Below are positions 35,511-38,632 of a stretch of 38,632 nucleotides of DNA, one piece after another. The notes beneath the pieces were generated by a model. The model was not told the origin of the DNA. It searched no databases and worked only from the letters and a program-made list of their open reading frames with translations. The DNA is from JBAVVD01 sp049697115 (GTDB lineage: Bacteria > Acidobacteriota > Aminicenantia > Aminicenantales > UBA4085): NCBI GenBank assembly GCA_049697115.1, contig JBAVVD010000076.1:1-38632 (forward strand), written 5' to 3'. The position numbers and the translations under genes are program-made. Position 1 is the stretch's first letter. The number at the start of each line of letters is the position of its first letter.

Positions 35511-36230
35511 TTAGACGCTTTTCGAACTATTTCTTTGATTTTCAAATTATATTTCATTCTATCTTATAGTGCAAATCTCATTTTTTCTCTATTACTTCTT
35601 ATCTTTATCCTTTTTTAATCCAGCCTCGCATTCCTTTTGCTTTTTTTAGCGTATTTTATTCCTCTTCCTTTTGAATTTGTACTTTTTTGTTTTCTTTCTC
35701 GATATATCCTATATTATCTATTGTTATTGTATTATATATTATGCGATATTTATTTTATTTATTTTCACTGGACTTTTTAAATCCTTCGTAATTATCCAAA
35801 TATCTGGTCTTTTGAATGCATTATTTTATTTCACTTTTTCTTAACCATTTCTTTATTTTCATTCGCTTATTCTTATTATCAACTCGATATTTTTAATATT
35901 ATTATAAATAAATATCTCATATTATTACGGCCTTTGGATGTTCGTATTTCTTCTAAAATTGTTCAATCCCAATTCTCTTAACACACACTGTTTGTTCAAG
36001 GATAGCTAATTATCAAGAAATGAATTTGTATTATTACGTACATTTATGAACATATTTTATGGGATCGTATTATTATTTCCTTTTTCTTGAATTCTTTTTT
36101 ATATCAAATATTAGCACTCGTATTTTCGTTATACCGCAATATCGAATTATAATAAATAACATTGCCTGCGCTTCCTTTAAATAAAGATCACCATACTTCA
36201 TCGCTTTTTGCACGGGTAGAGAATTCTTAT

Positions 36231-36262
36231 ATTTATTATCATTATTATTATTGTTATTATTG
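36231..36262 (+). repeat. Imperfect ATT trinucleotide repeat
   Basis: The stretch reads as ATT/TTA units interrupted by a C and a G, about ten units long. It lies about 30 bp left of the palindrome before parA, within the AT-rich gap, and could be an easily melted site. It could also be simple low-complexity sequence. Confidence 0.6.
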
Positions 36263-36290
36263 ATATTGGTAGAATTATAACTCTATACAG

Positions 36291-36310
36291 TATGTCGGCC
36301 GGCCGACATA
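36291..36310. promoter_or_regulatory. Perfect 20-bp GC-centred palindrome upstream of parA
   Basis: TATGTCGGCC is followed directly by its reverse complement GGCCGACATA. It stands out as a GC-rich island in very AT-rich DNA, 68 bp before the parA start. It is not the classic parS sequence (TGTTTCACGTGAAACA). It could be the local ParB site, an operator for parAB or for a regulator elsewhere. No second exact copy was found in this window by eye. Confidence 0.6.
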
Positions 36311-36378
36311 TTATTTTCTTGAATTTATTTTTGATTTTATATATTTTACTATCTGATATAATAAAGGAGAATGAATTC

Positions 36379-37143
36379 TTGATTATTTCTATTGCCAATC
36401 AAAAAGGAGGAGTAGGGAAGACCACGACTGCTCTGAATGTCTCTGCCGCTCTGGCCATTATGGGGAAAAAAACGCTTTTGATTGATACGGATCCTCAGTC
36501 ACATAGCACAAAGTCTTGTGTCTCTAATCCCGAAAATATTACTAAGTCTCTCTATGATGTCATGATGAATCCATATGAAAAAATAAGCGACACAATTGTT
36601 AAAGCGACGATTCCTGGAATGGATATCGCTGTCTCCAAAATATCAATGGCTAAATTGGAGCCTTCTCTCCTGGGAGAAATAGATGGACATTTCAGACTAA
36701 AAGAGGTCATTGAGCCCATACGTAGAATGTACGAATTTATATTGATAGATACACCTCCGACTCTTGGCTTAATCACACTGAACGCTCTGGTCGCTTCGAC
36801 ACATATTCTTATTCCGATCCAGTCTTCCTATCTCTGTCTTGAAGGTACGGATGATCTTATAGAAACCATTGATAAGGTCCGACGCGTAGCCAATCCGAAT
36901 CTCCAAATAATCGGAGTTTTGATCACTCTTCATGACAGCCGGACCAATATTTCTAAGGATGTTGTCAACCGAATAAAAAAAGTCTTCGGCCAAAAAGTTT
37001 TCAAGACAGTTATTTCGAAAAGCGTAAAACTTGAAGAAAGCCCGGCGTATAAAGAATCTATTTTTACATATGCGGCCAATTCAATCGGGGCCATACAATA
37101 TAAAAATATTGCAGAGGAGATATTAAGGCGTGCAAAAAACTAA
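36379..37143 (+). CDS. parA: ParA/Soj-type partition ATPase
   Basis: The 254-residue deviant Walker ATPase drives DNA segregation with ParB. KGGVGKTT lies at residues 9-16, LLIDTDPQ follows as Walker A', and ILIDTPPTLG is the Walker B region. The TTG at 36379 is chosen because AAAGGAG (36364-36370) precedes it by 8 nt and the standard start IISIANQKGGVGKTT begins there. An in-frame ATG at 36292 would put a hydrophobic stretch ahead and lies inside the palindrome. A TATAAT lies at 36357-36362. No N-terminal HTH is present, so it is the short Soj type. It looks more AT-rich than the acs genes. parB starts inside its last codons. Confidence 0.9.
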   Translation: MIISIANQKGGVGKTTTALNVSAALAIMGKKTLLIDTDPQSHSTKSCVSNPENITKSLYDVMMNPYEKISDTIVKATIPGMDIAVSKISMAKLEPSLLGEIDGHFRLKEVIEPIRRMYEFILIDTPPTLGLITLNALVASTHILIPIQSSYLCLEGTDDLIETIDKVRRVANPNLQIIGVLITLHDSRTNISKDVVNRIKKVFGQKVFKTVISKSVKLEESPAYKESIFTYAANSIGAIQYKNIAEEILRRAKN

Positions 37144-37981
37144 AAGGTCAGGACTGCCAAATTCTTTAACTATGCGTCATGACACCCATTTTGTCGATTT
37201 TATCTCAAAAAAGAGCCTCGCTCCGCTTGTCCGCATGATCTCCTTAGATAGGATAGCACCGAATCCAAATCAGCCAAGAAGCGAGCTTGGAAATCTTCAG
37301 GAACTGATGTCTTCGATCAAATCCAAAGGCGTTTTAGAGCCGATCATAGTGAGGCCTCGTGAAAATAGATATGAAATCATTGCCGGTGAACGGCGTTTTG
37401 TGGCTTCTAAAAATGTAGGCTTGAAAGAAATTCCCTGTATCGAAATGGATGTTGATGACAGCGAGGCTATGGAAATATCCCTCGTTGAAAACCTTCAGAG
37501 AAAAGATCTAAGCGCTTTCGAAGAAGCGGATGGATTGAAAGCACTTATTGATGTTTTTGATTATAGTCACGCCCAAATATCCGAAAAGATTGGCAAAGCT
37601 CGTTCGACAATCACAGAAATCATAAACATCAGTAAAATACCTCCGAAGATCCGGACATTATGTTTGGAGCATAATATTGATAAAAATAGAAGCTTGCTTA
37701 TTGAAATCTCAAAACTCAAGTCTGAAGATGAAATGAATCTCCTGATATCGAAAATAAAAGAGAGAGGACTCAAAAGAAAAGATACCAGAGAATTGACGAA
37801 AATGTTCAAGGAAAAAGATTCCAAAATTAAAAAGAAAAAACATTTTGTTTTTAATTTCAAGCCTAAGGAAAAAAACTACCGTATCCGAATTGAATTTAAA
37901 AAAGAAGATGTTTCTGGGCAGGAAATAATAAAGATTCTAGAGGAACTTATAGAAAAAATAAAGAAAAGCCAGCCCTCCTGA
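37130..37981 (+). CDS. parB: ParB/Spo0J-type partition protein (CTPase domain)
   Basis: The 283-residue protein contains the ParB N-terminal domain: IAPNPNQPR, then GVLEPIIVRP, the nucleotide-binding GERRFVA and SLVENLQRKDL. A central helix-turn-helix follows (HAQISEKIGKARSTITEII). The C-terminal part is Lys-rich and helical, fitting the dimerisation end. GTG at 37130 overlaps the parA 3' end by 14 nt, and a GGAG is ten nt upstream. ParB binds parS and spreads as a CTP-dependent clamp to anchor ParA-driven segregation. Whether this is the chromosomal pair or belongs to an integrated element or plasmid cannot be told from the window. Confidence 0.9.
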   Translation: MQKTKRSGLPNSLTMRHDTHFVDFISKKSLAPLVRMISLDRIAPNPNQPRSELGNLQELMSSIKSKGVLEPIIVRPRENRYEIIAGERRFVASKNVGLKEIPCIEMDVDDSEAMEISLVENLQRKDLSAFEEADGLKALIDVFDYSHAQISEKIGKARSTITEIINISKIPPKIRTLCLEHNIDKNRSLLIEISKLKSEDEMNLLISKIKERGLKRKDTRELTKMFKEKDSKIKKKKHFVFNFKPKEKNYRIRIEFKKEDVSGQEIIKILEELIEKIKKSQPS

Positions 37982-38069
37982 ATAAATAAAGCCATTTTCT
38001 TGTGAATCCGAATAAAACCTTTAAAATCTGTATGATAAAAATTAATGTTAGTTGACATAATAACCCTTA

Positions 38070-38186
38070 TGCGACGCAATATTAATTTTTTCTATTACGT
38101 TTCATAAATATAAAAATATACAATAGATTTCTATTCTCATCTTATATGTTTAGTGAATTAAGATGCACCCCTAATGTATTGCGTCA
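38070..38186. repeat. Inverted-repeat-bounded AT-rich element with TA flanks (MITE-like)
   Basis: TGCGACGCAATA at the left and TATTGCGTCA at the right are imperfect inverted repeats sharing GACGCAATA, with a 2-nt difference. They enclose ~95 bp of AT-rich DNA without a gene. The next two bases on both outer sides are TA, the target duplication of IS630/Tc1-type elements, and an IS630-type transposase gene starts 46 bp away. It may be a MITE or two adjacent IS ends. Confidence 0.4.
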
Positions 38187-38194
38187 TAAATATC

Positions 38195-38221
38195 TTGACA
38201 TATAAGATTTTTGTGTATAAG
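38195..38221 (+). promoter_or_regulatory. Candidate promoter of the IS630-type transposase
   Basis: A perfect TTGACA (38195-38200) and TATAAG (38216-38221) are 15 bp apart, just before the transposase ATG at 38232. The spacer is short, and no clear ribosome-binding site was found. Confidence 0.45.
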
Positions 38222-38231
38222 CTACTGCTTG

Positions 38232-38632
38232 ATGAGCAGAACAGCCCCAAAAATCATCTTGTCTCATGAGGAAAAGAGCGTTTTGGAAACGTGGTCGCGT
38301 GGACGAAGCCTTCCGTCTCGGCTTGTCCAGCGCGCCCAAATCATTCTGAGATCGGCCGCCGGTGTGTTCAGTCAGGACATCGCCCGCGAATTGCGGACCT
38401 CGCGTCCCACCGTGCAGTTGTGGCGACAACGTTTTTTGGCTCTCCGCTTGCCCGGCTTGGAAAAAGACGCCCCTCGACCGGGGCGCATTCCGAAAATCTC
38501 GCAGAGGAAAATTAACGCCGTGGTCGAAGCGACTCTTCATACCAAACCTCCGAACGCGACACATTGGAGTACACGGACGATGGCCAAGGCCCAAAAGCTG
38601 AGTGAAACGACCATCCGGAGGATCTGGAAGAA
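38232..38632 (+). CDS. IS630-type transposase, N-terminal part (runs off the right edge)
   Basis: From ATG 38232 the frame stays open to the end of the window, giving 133 residues. The N-terminal helix-turn-helix has LPSRLVQRAQIILRSAAG and DIARELRTSRPTVQLWRQRF, and the family-typical DAPRPGRIPKIS follows. THWSTRTMAKAQKLSETTIRRIW comes near the edge. This is the DNA-binding half of an IS630-family (DDE) transposase; the catalytic half is beyond the window. Base composition returns to GC-rich, unlike the AT-rich DNA before it, consistent with an inserted element. The right IS boundary is not visible. Confidence 0.88.
   Translation, partial: MSRTAPKIILSHEEKSVLETWSRGRSLPSRLVQRAQIILRSAAGVFSQDIARELRTSRPTVQLWRQRFLALRLPGLEKDAPRPGRIPKISQRKINAVVEATLHTKPPNATHWSTRTMAKAQKLSETTIRRIWK

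Larger units (their letters stand above)
35388..36290. other. AT-rich, plus-strand T-biased gene-free region
   Basis: About 900 bp between the divergent acs cluster and parA hold no recognisable gene. The plus strand is very T-rich. By my count the 60-base line from 35581 has 33 T and 8 A, and the one from 35641 has 39 T and 6 A. On the minus strand this is a purine-rich sequence upstream of the first acs gene. Only a short Lys/Arg-rich open frame of ~40 codons without a start was seen there. One DnaA-box-like 9-mer (TTATCCAAA, 35792-35800) differs from TTATCCACA by one base; there is no cluster of boxes. Confidence 0.5.

Noticed and set aside
35388..36290. A confirmed oriC with a DnaA-box cluster
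   Set aside because: Only one 9-mer within one mismatch of TTATCCACA was found, and no dnaA, dnaN, rsmG or mnmG gene is in the window.
36292..36378. parA beginning at ATG 36292
   Set aside because: The extra 29 residues are hydrophobic and not part of ParA, the ATG lies in the palindrome, and a good ribosome-binding site precedes TTG 36379.
1..38632. CRISPR arrays, tRNA or rRNA genes, cobalamin or SAM riboswitches
   Set aside because: No regularly spaced repeats, cloverleaf or known riboswitch core was recognised in the gaps; a covariance-model search would be needed to exclude small RNAs.

Overview
The window looks like a chromosomal segment of an anaerobic, Gram-negative-type bacterium. 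It carries Tat and Sec signal peptides, exported M16 peptidases and a sortilin/VPS10-type BNR-repeat protein beside a complete carbonyl branch of the Wood-Ljungdahl pathway. This mix recalls Acidobacteriota, class Aminicenantia. That placement is inference from gene content only; no marker gene was compared.

Layout. (1) Positions 1-4900 hold a tail of an upstream gene and a plus-strand run: a MutT-type Nudix hydrolase, an RlmI-type rRNA methyltransferase, a RecB-like PD-(D/E)XK nuclease with a probable Fe-S cluster, a small membrane protein and a beta-CASP RNA-metallohydrolase. (2) 5034-7983 is a TldD/TldE pair behind a good promoter; TldD carries a Tat signal and TldE does not. (3) 8001-12138, minus strand: a large polytopic GT-C/YfhO-like membrane protein ending in a discoidin-like domain, and a Tat-exported metallophosphoesterase. 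(4) 12496-19372, plus strand: the BNR/sortilin protein and two exported M16 proteins, one with the zinc motif and one without. Two gene relics on the minus strand (SMP-30-like and FAD-oxidoreductase-like) flank the M16 pair.

(5) 20012-35387 is the core of the window: a minus-strand cluster of eleven genes. In transcription order these are a RACo-like ferredoxin/ASKHA activator, a CooC ATPase, a core-MetE-like methionine synthase, CODH (acsA), acetyl-CoA synthase (acsB), a second CooC/AcsF, the corrinoid Fe-S protein subunits acsD and acsC, a second RACo, an MttC-like corrinoid protein and a non-pyrrolysine MttB-family methyltransferase. No acsE (methyl-H4folate:CFeSP methyltransferase) is present. 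The cluster therefore joins CO2/CO chemistry to an MttB-type methyl system and to a folate-independent type of methionine synthase, a combination that suggests unusual entry and exit routes for methyl groups.

(6) 35388-36378 has no recognisable gene, is very AT-rich, and has a strongly T-biased plus strand. It ends at a perfect 20-bp palindrome just upstream of parA. (7) parA-parB (36379-37981) read away from the acs cluster and look more AT-rich than the rest. (8) The right edge has a short inverted-repeat element with TA flanks, then the promoter and 5' part of an IS630-type transposase that runs off the window.
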